DNA of 64,000 nucleotides, taken from positions 1-64,000 of the forward strand of contig NZ_JAUSUQ010000009.1 of NCBI RefSeq assembly GCF_030814135.1, written 5' to 3'. Shown here piece after piece: positions 18,589 to 28,210 of this stretch. Under the pieces are notes generated by a model. It did not search any database. It had not been told where the DNA came from and saw only the letters and a list, made by a program, of their open reading frames with translations. Source of the stretch: Caldalkalibacillus uzonensis (GTDB lineage: Bacteria; Bacillota; Bacilli; Caldalkalibacillales; Caldalkalibacillaceae). A program made the position numbers and the translations under genes. Numbering within the stretch: position 1 is the first letter of the stretch; every line of letters starts with the position of its first letter.

Positions 18589-19760
18589 GTTTCTGTCTCC
18601 TCCTTCTGTTCATTGACCAGCTCCAGAAATAAACGCACCAAGGCCTCTTCCGGTTCGGCCCCGCCGGTTTGCCGCTTATAGAAACGTTTAAACTGTTCTT
18701 CAATAGGCAGCTGGGTTTCACGTTTATATCCACTGTCTTGCTCCTGTTCCGGAAAGACGGGGCGGATATGGATAAAACCGGGATGGAGCTTCCTTAAACG
18801 GTGAATCTCTTCCAGCGACAGGGCATGCTGCACATGAACTTCCAGGTCAATCCAGGCATGCTGGTCCCGCCCTTCATCAATCCAGCGGTACACCTCATCC
18901 AACCCGTCTTCCGCCTTCCAGCGCACCAGGGGTTTGCCGCTGGAAAGGTGTATTTCACTGATCCGTGCTTCTTCTCCCGGACGTACATCCACCACCGTCA
19001 CGGATTTGGCGTACCCTGCTTCGGAAAAACTGAAGGCCAAGGGAGATCCGGAATAACGGGCCGGAGCCTCAGCTTTCTTCACATCTTGAGGCCGGTGCAA
19101 ATGACCCAGGGCAATGTATTGCGCGCTAGCAGGTAAGCTGGTGGTCCTTACTGTATAGGCCCCACCCACTTCGATCGGCCGTTCCGATTCCGTGGAGCTG
19201 CCTCCAGCCACATACAAATGGCTCATGGCTATGTTCACTGTACCGGCTGTAAAGTGGCGGGCCATGGTTTCAAACACCCGGCGGATACGCAGGTCATACT
19301 CATCCCGCAACAGGGTTTCACCCAACTTATCAGCCAGCAATTCATTGAGGCGGGATTCAGAGGGATAAGCCAAAGCTGCCAGGCGCAGCACTTCTCCTGC
19401 CTGCGGGACGGAAATATGCAGTACGTCTTCCGTTGGATAGCCGACAATGGTTATCCCATGCTCCCTGGCTAAGGATACCGCCGCAGATAACCGGTCAGGG
19501 TGATCATGGTTGCCAGCGATCACCACCACAGGACGGCGCCCTTTATCTGCCAGGCGCGCTATACTTTCGTAAAACAATTGCTCTGCCGCAGCAGGCGGGT
19601 TAACGGTATCAAACACATCCCCGGCCATCAGGATCACATCAATTTTTTCATCAAGCACAATCTCATACAATTCGTCTAAAAACTGTGCCTGTTCCTCCAA
19701 CCGGCTGCGCCCCTCCAATGTGCGTCCCAGATGCCAGTCGGCCGTATGCAAGATGCGCAC
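18585..19760 (-). CDS. sbcD: SbcD nuclease subunit (Mre11-like)
   Basis: Manganese-dependent metallophosphoesterase partner of SbcC, about 391 residues. Phosphoesterase motifs run in order: HTADWHLG, LMAGDVFD, VVIAGNHDHPDRL and MSHLYVAGG with ALGHLHRPQ. The frame also offers an ATG at 19766, but it abuts the G-rich ribosome binding site. The GTG at 19760 gives the family's usual beginning (RILHTADWHLG) at a better distance. It starts 47 bases after addA ends and overlaps sbcC by four bases, so the four genes are one transcription unit for double-strand-end processing. Confidence 0.95.
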   Translation of the reverse strand: MRILHTADWHLGRTLEGRSRLEEQAQFLDELYEIVLDEKIDVILMAGDVFDTVNPPAAAEQLFYESIARLADKGRRPVVVIAGNHDHPDRLSAAVSLAREHGITIVGYPTEDVLHISVPQAGEVLRLAALAYPSESRLNELLADKLGETLLRDEYDLRIRRVFETMARHFTAGTVNIAMSHLYVAGGSSTESERPIEVGGAYTVRTTSLPASAQYIALGHLHRPQDVKKAEAPARYSGSPLAFSFSEAGYAKSVTVVDVRPGEEARISEIHLSSGKPLVRWKAEDGLDEVYRWIDEGRDQHAWIDLEVHVQHALSLEEIHRLRKLHPGFIHIRPVFPEQEQDSGYKRETQLPIEEQFKRFYKRQTGGAEPEEALVRLFLELVNEQKEETET

Positions 19761-19807
19761 CAACATCCCCCCTCTTGGTTGTTGCTTATCATCACTTGGT
19801 CAAGCGG

Positions 19808-22800
19808 TTACGGCACAGCCAGCCACTGGCCGCCATCAAAGAAATACAAATATTTTTCGGTCACGTGCTCCTGCCAGATCTCTTCCACAGCACGGGTATA
19901 CAACTCAAGCTGGACTTGGTACCGCTCCAACAGCACCGGCTTGGCCTCCTCAAATCCTCCTGGGAAGCGTCCGCTAATCGCATCGGTTTTGTAATCCAAG
20001 AGAACCAGTCCCTGTTCATCACGGAACAAACAGTCAATCACCCCTTGGATGAGCACCACTTCTTCTTCATCCGTATCCCGGGGCCCCTCCCAGTCCCGGT
20101 AAGCCTGGTGGGCGGGCAAACCATAGCTGAAAGGGACTTCCCGGCGCACAAAGGGGGCGGACAACAGCCGCTGGCCGACTTCACTTTCAAAAAAGCGGAC
20201 TATAGCGGGAATGTCAATCGCCTCTGCCTGTTCCTCGGTTAATAGCTCCTGTTCCACCATGCGTACCACTAAATCTTGCACACACTCCTCCGTCACAGGA
20301 GCTGACAGGGGCACATGTTGCATGACCAGATGCATGGCCGTTCCTTTCTCCGCTGCTGACAGTTTCTGTTCCTGCACAAAGCGGGGCCGCTCGGCGAGAG
20401 AGGAACGGAAGGTGCGGATATATTGGGTATCGGTGTAAGCATCAGGTGCCATCCACTCCCGCTTGATTTCCGTCACCGACTGTTTGGAGCGATGGGTCGA
20501 GGCCGCCTGGTGAGGGTACCGCCAGGTGAGCTGCTGCTTTACCTTCTCCTGGAAAGGACTGCTGCTTGGGACCGGCAGGCCCTGCTCCAAGGCCTGCCAA
20601 TAGGCTTCTTCCCTGATCTCCCGCTCCTGATCTACCTCGTTAAAATGGGCACGTTCCACAAAGGTCACTTTCCATCTGGAGGGGTCCTGAGCCACCTCTG
20701 TTGATCTGGGAGGTTGTCCGGAGTGATGCCAATCCTTTGCTTCCCGGTGCCGGATGACGGCCGGTCCGATCCAGTCCAGGTAACATGTGGCCCGGGCCCG
20801 GTCATGATCTGGCAGCAGCCACTCCCTGTGCGCTAAGGCAGTCTGCCAGCGCTCCAGGGCCTTTTCACCGTCCCTTACAGTTCCGATCAAATACAGTTTC
20901 TCTTTCGCCCGTGTTAAGGCCACATAGAGGACACGCATTTCTTCGGCGATCGCTTCCAGATGCAACCGCTGTTTCAAGGCCAACTGGGGCAAGGTGGGAT
21001 AAGTGATCCGCTGCTCGGGATCAATAAACCGGGAGCCGAAGCCTAATTCCTTGTGCAACAGGACGTTCCCCCGCAAGTCCTGCATATTGAATGCTTTGCC
21101 CAGACCGGCTACAAACACCACCGGAAATTCAAGTCCTTTACTTTTGTGGATGGTCATCAGGCGCACCACATCTTCCTGTTCACCCAAGGCGCGGGCCGTA
21201 CCCAGATCGTCTCCCCGGTCCTGAATCCGTTCAATAAAACGCAGAAAACGGAACAACCCCCGAAACGAAGTGCTTTCATAGATTCGGGCCCGGTCATACA
21301 ACGCCCTTAAATTGGCCTGCCGCTGTTTGCCGCCGGGCATGCCCCCTACAAAGTCGTAGTATCCTGTTTCTCTGTACAGCTGCCAGATTAACTCGGACAG
21401 GGCACCTTGCCTGGCCCGGATACGCCACTTTTGCAACTGGTCATAGAACTGCTTCACTTTCTTGCCCAATGGTTCAGCGGCAAGTGTCCGGCAGGCTGTT
21501 TTCAGTGCGGTAAAGTAACTGCCCTGTTTAACTTGTAAGCGGATCTTGGCCAGTTCATTTTCTGAAAGCCCGACAATGGGAGAACGGAGTACGGCTGCCA
21601 AGGGGATATCTTGGTCAGGGTTATCGATCACTTTGAGCAAGGAGAGCATGGTGGAGACTTCCACTGCTTCAAAATAACCGCTGGACAGCTCGGCATAGAC
21701 CGGAATGCCTTGCTGTTTCAACTCTTCCATGATGGTGGGCGCCCAAGGCATGGAGCGCATCAGAATGACGATATCACGGTAGGTGATGTTGCGCAAAACG
21801 CCTGTCTCCTTATCCAACACCTGGTGGAGCTTCCCAATTAAATCCTTAATTTTGCGTGCTATGAGCCGGGCTTCCAGCTGGGCACTCTCCAGTTCCTCTT
21901 CCGCTTCTCTCTCCCGATTCCCTTCTTCCTCCTCATCCGCCCCTGTGGCAGGATGCACGTTAACAGGTTCTCCCCGGTTAATGACCAATAATTCAGCGGC
22001 CGTGTCCTCATAGTCCGGATAGGCGGCCCCCAGCTTCAGCTCTGCCTGATGGTCGTAGGCTATCTCACCGATGCTTTCATCCATGATTTGGCGGAAAATA
22101 TAATTGGTCGCATCCAGTACCTCTCTCCGGCTGCGAAAATTGCGCGCCAGGTCAATGCACAGACCAGGCCCCTCCCCTGTGCGGGTAAAGCATTGATATT
22201 TGTGTAAAAACAAGCCAGGCTCCGCCAGCCGGAAACGGTAAATACTCTGCTTCACATCGCCCACCATAAACAAATTGTTTTCTCTACTCACCAGTTGCAA
22301 AATGGTTTCTTGTACCAGATTGGTATCCTGGTATTCATCCACCAGCACTTCAACAAACTGCTGCTGAAAATCCAGCGCTACCTCCGAGGGGGATACTTGA
22401 CCGGATGGAAGCCCGCTGGGCTGGCCCCCTTTGTCGCTTAAAATGTGCAAAGCAAGATGCTCCAGGTCATTAAAATCGACCAGCCCACGGGCTTTTTTCA
22501 CTTCCCAGTAACGCTCTCCGAAAGCGCGGACAAGACGCACCAGTGTGCGCACCAGGGGAGCCATCTCCCGCACATCATGCACCAGCGCTTGGGGTGGGCG
22601 GCTGAACAGCTCTTGCAGCTTCTCAACCTGCTTTTTCACCTCATCCCTTGCTGCTTTCACCTTGTCCTGGATACTTTTATCCACATCTTTCCCCCGCACC
22701 GGTTTCAGCTTGCCGAAGCTGAACTGTACAAAAGCGCTATACATCTCCTCCCAGGACTGTTTGTGCAGCAGCGCCTGAATTCTCATCAAATCATCAGCCA

Positions 22801-23575
22801 GTGTTTCTCCATAAGGGGCCGGGCCTCCCGGGGCGTTCGCCCAATCCAAGGCTTGTTCCAGCACAGACCGGCAGCCATTCAGCTGCAACTTCACGGCTTG
22901 CAGCAAAACACTGGTCCAAGGCAAGTCATCTATCGGTGTATCCGGATCTACCTCGTAGCTGGCAGCCATCTGTTCCAGCCAGTCGTCAGGATCAGGATGG
23001 GAACGTGAAAAATCATACACCTTGCTGATCAGAGCCGAGAGTTCTGTATCCCCCCGGTCGGACGTATAACGGTCTACCAAGGCGTAAAAGTCGGCGTTAT
23101 CCTGCTTGCCGTATTCCTCTTCCAACAGTTCCTCCAACACTTCTTCCCGCAAAAGCTCCGCCTCCGTCTCATCGGCGATGCGAAACTGAGGATCGATTTC
23201 CAGCTTGTAATAATGTTTGCGCACCACATTGAGACAGAAGGAGTGCAAGGTGGAAATCATAGCCCTGTTCAACAGGGACAGCTGTCGGCGGAGATGCAGA
23301 GAGGCGGGCCGTTTGCTTAATTCTTTCTCTATTGCTTCGCCAATTCGTTTGCGCATCTCACTGGCTGCCGCATTGGTGAAGGTGACGATCAACAGCCGGT
23401 CCACATCAATGGGATCATCAGGATCGGTTATTTTTTGAATGATACGCTCCACAAGAACAGCTGTTTTACCGCTTCCCGCAGCAGCGGCCACCAGCATGTT
23501 GTTGCCGCCTCCGGCTATTGCCTGCCACTGTTCATCCGTCCACTGGCTGCCTTCTGGTTTAGCCTTTACTTTCAT
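19808..23575 (-). CDS. addA: AddA helicase-nuclease subunit
   Basis: UvrD-type helicase and RecB-type nuclease of the AddAB complex, the Gram-positive counterpart of RecBCD, which resects double-strand ends for RecA. It has 1255 residues. Walker A AAAAGSGKTAVLVERI is at about 35-50, DEYQDTNLVQ (Walker B region) near 415, and VVRLMTIHKSKGLEFPVVF near 790 is helicase motif V. The C-terminal nuclease has VLLDYKTDAI. An in-frame GTG lies at 23593, but AAGGTGG is spaced for the ATG at 23575. The gene overlaps the end of addB by 17 bases. Confidence 0.96.
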   Translation of the reverse strand: MKVKAKPEGSQWTDEQWQAIAGGGNNMLVAAAAGSGKTAVLVERIIQKITDPDDPIDVDRLLIVTFTNAAASEMRKRIGEAIEKELSKRPASLHLRRQLSLLNRAMISTLHSFCLNVVRKHYYKLEIDPQFRIADETEAELLREEVLEELLEEEYGKQDNADFYALVDRYTSDRGDTELSALISKVYDFSRSHPDPDDWLEQMAASYEVDPDTPIDDLPWTSVLLQAVKLQLNGCRSVLEQALDWANAPGGPAPYGETLADDLMRIQALLHKQSWEEMYSAFVQFSFGKLKPVRGKDVDKSIQDKVKAARDEVKKQVEKLQELFSRPPQALVHDVREMAPLVRTLVRLVRAFGERYWEVKKARGLVDFNDLEHLALHILSDKGGQPSGLPSGQVSPSEVALDFQQQFVEVLVDEYQDTNLVQETILQLVSRENNLFMVGDVKQSIYRFRLAEPGLFLHKYQCFTRTGEGPGLCIDLARNFRSRREVLDATNYIFRQIMDESIGEIAYDHQAELKLGAAYPDYEDTAAELLVINRGEPVNVHPATGADEEEEGNREREAEEELESAQLEARLIARKIKDLIGKLHQVLDKETGVLRNITYRDIVILMRSMPWAPTIMEELKQQGIPVYAELSSGYFEAVEVSTMLSLLKVIDNPDQDIPLAAVLRSPIVGLSENELAKIRLQVKQGSYFTALKTACRTLAAEPLGKKVKQFYDQLQKWRIRARQGALSELIWQLYRETGYYDFVGGMPGGKQRQANLRALYDRARIYESTSFRGLFRFLRFIERIQDRGDDLGTARALGEQEDVVRLMTIHKSKGLEFPVVFVAGLGKAFNMQDLRGNVLLHKELGFGSRFIDPEQRITYPTLPQLALKQRLHLEAIAEEMRVLYVALTRAKEKLYLIGTVRDGEKALERWQTALAHREWLLPDHDRARATCYLDWIGPAVIRHREAKDWHHSGQPPRSTEVAQDPSRWKVTFVERAHFNEVDQEREIREEAYWQALEQGLPVPSSSPFQEKVKQQLTWRYPHQAASTHRSKQSVTEIKREWMAPDAYTDTQYIRTFRSSLAERPRFVQEQKLSAAEKGTAMHLVMQHVPLSAPVTEECVQDLVVRMVEQELLTEEQAEAIDIPAIVRFFESEVGQRLLSAPFVRREVPFSYGLPAHQAYRDWEGPRDTDEEEVVLIQGVIDCLFRDEQGLVLLDYKTDAISGRFPGGFEEAKPVLLERYQVQLELYTRAVEEIWQEHVTEKYLYFFDGGQWLAVP

Positions 23576-26500
23576 CCTGCTCACCACCTTCACTGCGCAT
23601 TTTGTGCAGTATGTCGTCCCCTCTTTCCGCTGTCAATACCCGGTATGCATTGGTTTCCAAGGAGGGATCAAACTGGCACACTGGCCGGTACTCACACCAG
23701 GTGCAAGGGGTATTTTGCTTCAGTTTATAGGGGTGAATGGCAATCTCCCCTTCCGTTAAACGTTCACCGATCTCGGTCATCTTGCGCCGGACAAAGGTGC
23801 GTACATGCTCAAAATCTTCCTGGGAAATGACAGACGAGTTGCTGTAAAAGCCGCCATCCTTTTTCAAACCGACAGGGATCATCTGTGAATATCCGCTCTC
23901 AAGGGAGGTATCCATGAGCTGCACCGCTTCCGTATCAGCCAATAGCAAACCTTTCATCTTAAACTTCTTAAATAACTCCCTTTCAATTTCGTCCTGCGGC
24001 AGCATGCCCTTGGCTTGAATCAGAGGATTGTGCACGTGGAAATAGAGGACACCGGCCGGTAACGCCTCAGTGCCCAGCCATGTTTTGGCGTGAGTAAGGA
24101 CGACGTCTAAGTAAGTGAGCATCTGCAAAGCAAGTCCGAAATAGACATCGGCCAGGTTGAGCCCTTTTTGACTAGATTTGTAGTCAATAATCCTCAATAG
24201 TACGCCCCCCGAGCCTTCAGCCCTGTCGACCCGGTCAATGCGGCCGATCACTTCCATGGTGATCCCGTTTTTCAAGGTAAAAGTGAGTGGAGGCAATGTT
24301 TCACGAGGTCCAAAGCCGATCTCCAGCCCCACAGGAGAAAAGCCGCTTCGTTTGGCATGCTCGCTTAAAATCACCGATGCCCGCCCAACCACTTTCTGCA
24401 ACTTGTTTTTCATATATTGGTAACGGTTGGTACTGAACAGAATCTCCCGCTGGATCGTAGGTGCCAAGCGCTCCACCATCTCCCTGGCCAATTGTTCGCA
24501 TTCTTCCCTGCTTAAGTCAGCCCAGTCCTTGCCTTGCTGCCGCAGCTCATCCGCCATCATTTTGAGGGCAGCATGAAACAGCTGGCCAATATCCGGTGCT
24601 TCCAGCCGGTATATTTGCCGCTCACCCAGTTTAAGACCATAGGCGACAAATTGACTAAACGGACAGGACTGAAATTTTTCCATGCGTGACACACTGAGCT
24701 TAAGACGCGTGCCATACAAGGAACGGCTGATCTCTTTGTCGAGCGCCTTGGCCTCATTACGGTAGAACAGACTGGCCAGTATCCGCCGGGCCTGCTCCCG
24801 CCATTCAGTATTTTCTATAAACCAGTTGTACACATCCCACCACAGAGGGTGTAGCGGATAGCCGCGTTTGGCCGCTTGCAGCTGATAGGCCAAATAGGAG
24901 AGCGCTTTGGACGGATTGGTAATAAACAAGCGCTGCTGCTCTACACCTTCCTCATTGGGTTCGCCTGTGATCAGCCGTTCTTCAATGTCTGGGAGCAAGT
25001 CTTGGATCCGCTTGATCAGCACAGATGGTAACAGCGCCTGGCCTTCTTCATCGGCCAACGGATAACTGAGATATAACCGCTCAGAGGGACTGGCTAAGGC
25101 CAGGTAAATCAAAAACTGCTCATCCAGCAATTGCTGACGGCTGCCAGGGGCCAACTCCATGCCCCGATCTAGAAGCCGGGCCCGCTCCTCTTCAGAAATG
25201 ATGCCCCTTTCTTGAGGTTTAGCCGGAATGATGCCATCATTAACACCCAAGATGAAGGTGCATTTCACATCTGAATAACGGGAACGCTCCATGTTGGCCA
25301 CCAGTACCTGATCCATGGCTGGAGGGACAAGGGAAAAGCGCATGCTTTCCAGACCGGTTTCCATCATTTTGCGGAACAGATCGAAAGATACCCTTTCCTC
25401 CCCGGTCATTTCCACAATTTGATCCAAGAGATCGACCACTGCCCCCCACACCTGTTCATGCTCCCGGGCCTTTTCCAGATCTCCCTGTTCCAGAACTTCA
25501 TCCCGCAGGATTTCTATTTTGCGGGGGACGTCCAAATCCTCTAAAAATCGGTACAGTGCCGTACACCTCTCCCGTATTGTCACCGCCTGGTCCATCTCCT
25601 GCTGTAAACAGCGCAGGTGCTGCACAAGCTGAAGACGCAGGGCGTTCACTTCCTCTTCAATGCGTCGTTCCTCTTCCGTTGGAGGCTGCTGTCTTCCGTC
25701 CAGCGTGGCCTGCCTGCGATACCGCCACGGTTCAGCACGGTACCAGCGCTCCCCTTGAATTCCGTAGGCCAAGGCCACATTCTCCAGCCGGTCCACGGCC
25801 TCCCGCATGGTTTTACGGTCAGCATGCACTGGGAATAACAGTTCCGTCTTCAAACAGCGAAACACCGCTTCATAACGCCAGTTGCCGCAGATCACATCCA
25901 GGCTGGAGCGAATCAATTCGACCAGAGGGTGGTTAAGCATGGAGCGTTTCTGATCCAGGAAAACGGGAATCTCGTAATCTTCAAAGATAGTTTCAATCAG
26001 GGGCTGATAATCTTCTGAGTTACGAAGCAGGATGGCAAAATCCCGCCAGCGGTAGTGCTCATCCCTGACTAGACGCACGATTTCCCTGGCCACTCCTTCC
26101 ACTTCAGCCCGGCGGTTGACGGCCGCCAGCAAGTGGACCTTGTCACTTCCGTGATAGGGGACAGCGGGGCGGCTGTCGTAATAGGCTTCCACATGAGCCA
26201 GTGCCGTATTGGCAAAACGGGAACCGGCTGAGAGCAACACCGGGGTTTCCACTTCGCACCCGACCTCTCTGGCTGCCTGCAGCAATTGATGGCAGGTGGT
26301 GCCTGTCAAATGGAATAAATCCAGTTCATGGGGGGGTTGTTCATACACTTGATCCAAGGTGAGGGCCACTGTCACCCGCCGGGAAGTGGACATCAGCGCC
26401 TGGAGTACCAACCGCTCCTGAGGTGTGAAGCTGTGAAAACCATCCACATAAATTTCCGTTTCCCGCAACTGGTGAGCATAGGGCACCTTTTCCGCCAAGA

Positions 26501-27071
26501 GACGCAAATAATCTTCTGAATCTACATACCGTCCAGCTAACTCTGTTTCCAAACGACCAAGAACGAGATACAGATCATGCAGTTTATCTGCCAGTAAAAC
26601 CTCTTGAGGGACCAGTTCCCCTTTGGCCAAAAGCGCTTCACGCTGGGCCTTAAGCAATTCAGGGGTGATTGTATAACGCTTAAACTCAGTCAGCATCTCT
26701 TCCAGTTGCTGGATAAACCCGCTCGCCTCTGCCGATTTGGCAAATACTTTCAGATGCTCTTTCTCATGCTCCACAATTTTGGTCAAGAGCACATGTATCC
26801 CTGTTTGCTTCAGATGATACCGGGCCATTCCGCCTGTCTCCTGCAACACCCGCCAGGCCAGCCGGGTAAAGCTGTACACCTGAGCCCGCATCATCCCTTT
26901 TACCCCTTTGGAACGGATTAACTTATACTCCGATTGGAAGGTCATCTGTTCCGGCACAAGATAGATAACAGGTGTGCCTGATGGATCTTCGGCCAACTTT
27001 CCTCTGATTTCTTCCAGGCAAAACGTGGTTTTACCACTGCCTGCCCGGCCAAGTATCAACCGCAGAGAAAT
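23559..27071 (-). CDS. addB: AddB nuclease subunit, apparently with a non-standard start codon
   Basis: Second AddAB subunit, about 1170 residues, with an inactive-type helicase domain, a nuclease and an iron-sulfur cluster. Walker A GRAGSGKTTFC is at the extreme N-terminus. The nuclease motif IIDYKSSQKG and the cluster cysteines (CPFSQF, then CTWCEYRPVC near residue 1120) are all present. The usual family beginning S-L-R-x-I-L-G-R-A-G-S-G-K-T is encoded, but the codon before S is ATT (27071-27069), five bases after GGGAGGGAG. No ATG, GTG or TTG is suitably placed; CTG at 27065 is the alternative. The TTG at 27059 is too far from the ribosome binding site. Confidence 0.93.
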   Translation of the reverse strand: MSLRLILGRAGSGKTTFCLEEIRGKLAEDPSGTPVIYLVPEQMTFQSEYKLIRSKGVKGMMRAQVYSFTRLAWRVLQETGGMARYHLKQTGIHVLLTKIVEHEKEHLKVFAKSAEASGFIQQLEEMLTEFKRYTITPELLKAQREALLAKGELVPQEVLLADKLHDLYLVLGRLETELAGRYVDSEDYLRLLAEKVPYAHQLRETEIYVDGFHSFTPQERLVLQALMSTSRRVTVALTLDQVYEQPPHELDLFHLTGTTCHQLLQAAREVGCEVETPVLLSAGSRFANTALAHVEAYYDSRPAVPYHGSDKVHLLAAVNRRAEVEGVAREIVRLVRDEHYRWRDFAILLRNSEDYQPLIETIFEDYEIPVFLDQKRSMLNHPLVELIRSSLDVICGNWRYEAVFRCLKTELLFPVHADRKTMREAVDRLENVALAYGIQGERWYRAEPWRYRRQATLDGRQQPPTEEERRIEEEVNALRLQLVQHLRCLQQEMDQAVTIRERCTALYRFLEDLDVPRKIEILRDEVLEQGDLEKAREHEQVWGAVVDLLDQIVEMTGEERVSFDLFRKMMETGLESMRFSLVPPAMDQVLVANMERSRYSDVKCTFILGVNDGIIPAKPQERGIISEEERARLLDRGMELAPGSRQQLLDEQFLIYLALASPSERLYLSYPLADEEGQALLPSVLIKRIQDLLPDIEERLITGEPNEEGVEQQRLFITNPSKALSYLAYQLQAAKRGYPLHPLWWDVYNWFIENTEWREQARRILASLFYRNEAKALDKEISRSLYGTRLKLSVSRMEKFQSCPFSQFVAYGLKLGERQIYRLEAPDIGQLFHAALKMMADELRQQGKDWADLSREECEQLAREMVERLAPTIQREILFSTNRYQYMKNKLQKVVGRASVILSEHAKRSGFSPVGLEIGFGPRETLPPLTFTLKNGITMEVIGRIDRVDRAEGSGGVLLRIIDYKSSQKGLNLADVYFGLALQMLTYLDVVLTHAKTWLGTEALPAGVLYFHVHNPLIQAKGMLPQDEIERELFKKFKMKGLLLADTEAVQLMDTSLESGYSQMIPVGLKKDGGFYSNSSVISQEDFEHVRTFVRRKMTEIGERLTEGEIAIHPYKLKQNTPCTWCEYRPVCQFDPSLETNAYRVLTAERGDDILHKMRSEGGEQDESKG

Positions 27072-27288
27072 GGCTGCTCCCTCCCTCTTCGTTCTGCCTG
27101 TTTCTGTCTTTCTGTAAGTATTGCGCTTAGCAGATACTGATCATTGTTTTAAAGATACGGTGATATCTATATTTAAACATACCATGTTGACAACAATTTG
27201 TCAGGGAACATATTTTCGCTGCAAAAAATTCCCCTTGCTGAGAAAGGGAAATCAAGAAATCACGGCCACGACTTGTGCAATTTGCTCA

Positions 27289-28101
27289 TCATCCGCTTTT
27301 TCTCATCAGTTTGAGCGTTGAATTAATTTCACCGCCCAACAGCAAGATTATGCCAGCCAGGTACAGCCACAACATAAACACCACCACACCACCGATTCCG
27401 CCATACATGGCGGTGAAGTTGGCAAAATTATTCACATAATAAGAAAAACCCAGTGAAACCAAATGCCAGCCCATGGCGGCAATCACCGCCCCATGCCACA
27501 CCTCCCGCAAGCGAATAGTTGTGTTGGGAGCCAGTACATACAAATATATAAACACAACCACAATGACAAAAAAGCTGATCCACCAGCGGATCACATTCCA
27601 CATCCTTAAAAATTGGTCTGATAAACCAACCAGCTCGAACAAGGCCAGTCCCAGGGCACGGCCAAAGACGGGGAGGATCAGGGCGACAAGAAAGGCAACA
27701 AACATCCCTAAAATAAGTAAAACGGCCACCACCCTGGCTCTGATAAACGAACGTTCCTCTTCCACATCATAGGCCCTGTTTAAGGCACGCATAATGGCAT
27801 AACTGCCGTGTGAGGCAGACCATAAGGCAAACAGCAAGCTGAAAGAGAGCAGTTCGGGACGCTGTACATCCAGGACACGCCGGATATTCTCTTCCACCAC
27901 ATCTATGGACTCCAGTGGCAGATACTGACCGATCATGAACAGCACATACTCTGTTGAGAGGGGCAGGTAGGCCAGCAAGGTAATGGTAAACAACAAGAAC
28001 GGAAACAAGGACAATAAGAAATAGAAGGAAAGCTGGGCAGCCAGATCAGGAATTTCATGGCGCATAAAGCGCGCAAACAGGTTTTTGATAAACAGCCACA
28101 T
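27289..28101 (-). CDS. YihY/BrkB-family membrane protein
   Basis: Polytopic membrane protein of the YihY (formerly 'ribonuclease BN', BrkB) family, 270 residues with about six helices. Family landmarks are AAQLSFYFLLSLFPFLLF near residue 25, SHGSYAIMRALNRAYDVEE near 105 and YGGIGGVVVFMLWLYLAG near 240. The upstream TTG is inside the ribosome binding region; the ATG at 28101 lies eight bases behind GAGGGG. Biochemical role unestablished; membrane or lipid-related transport has been proposed for relatives. Confidence 0.87.
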   Translation of the reverse strand: MWLFIKNLFARFMRHEIPDLAAQLSFYFLLSLFPFLLFTITLLAYLPLSTEYVLFMIGQYLPLESIDVVEENIRRVLDVQRPELLSFSLLFALWSASHGSYAIMRALNRAYDVEEERSFIRARVVAVLLILGMFVAFLVALILPVFGRALGLALFELVGLSDQFLRMWNVIRWWISFFVIVVVFIYLYVLAPNTTIRLREVWHGAVIAAMGWHLVSLGFSYYVNNFANFTAMYGGIGGVVVFMLWLYLAGIILLLGGEINSTLKLMRKSG

Positions 28102-28210
28102 CCCAATCGCCCCTCTCAAACGAAGCTAACATTTAACATACATCTTAACATACTTCTAATCTACTTATATCATTACCCTTTTTCCCTCTCCGCATATCCA
28201 GATAACCGGA

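Noticed and set aside
15151..27071. Large plus-strand ORFs (up to 208 residues) across addAB and sbcCD
   Set aside because: They are antisense shadows of clearly identified minus-strand genes and lack ribosome binding sites.
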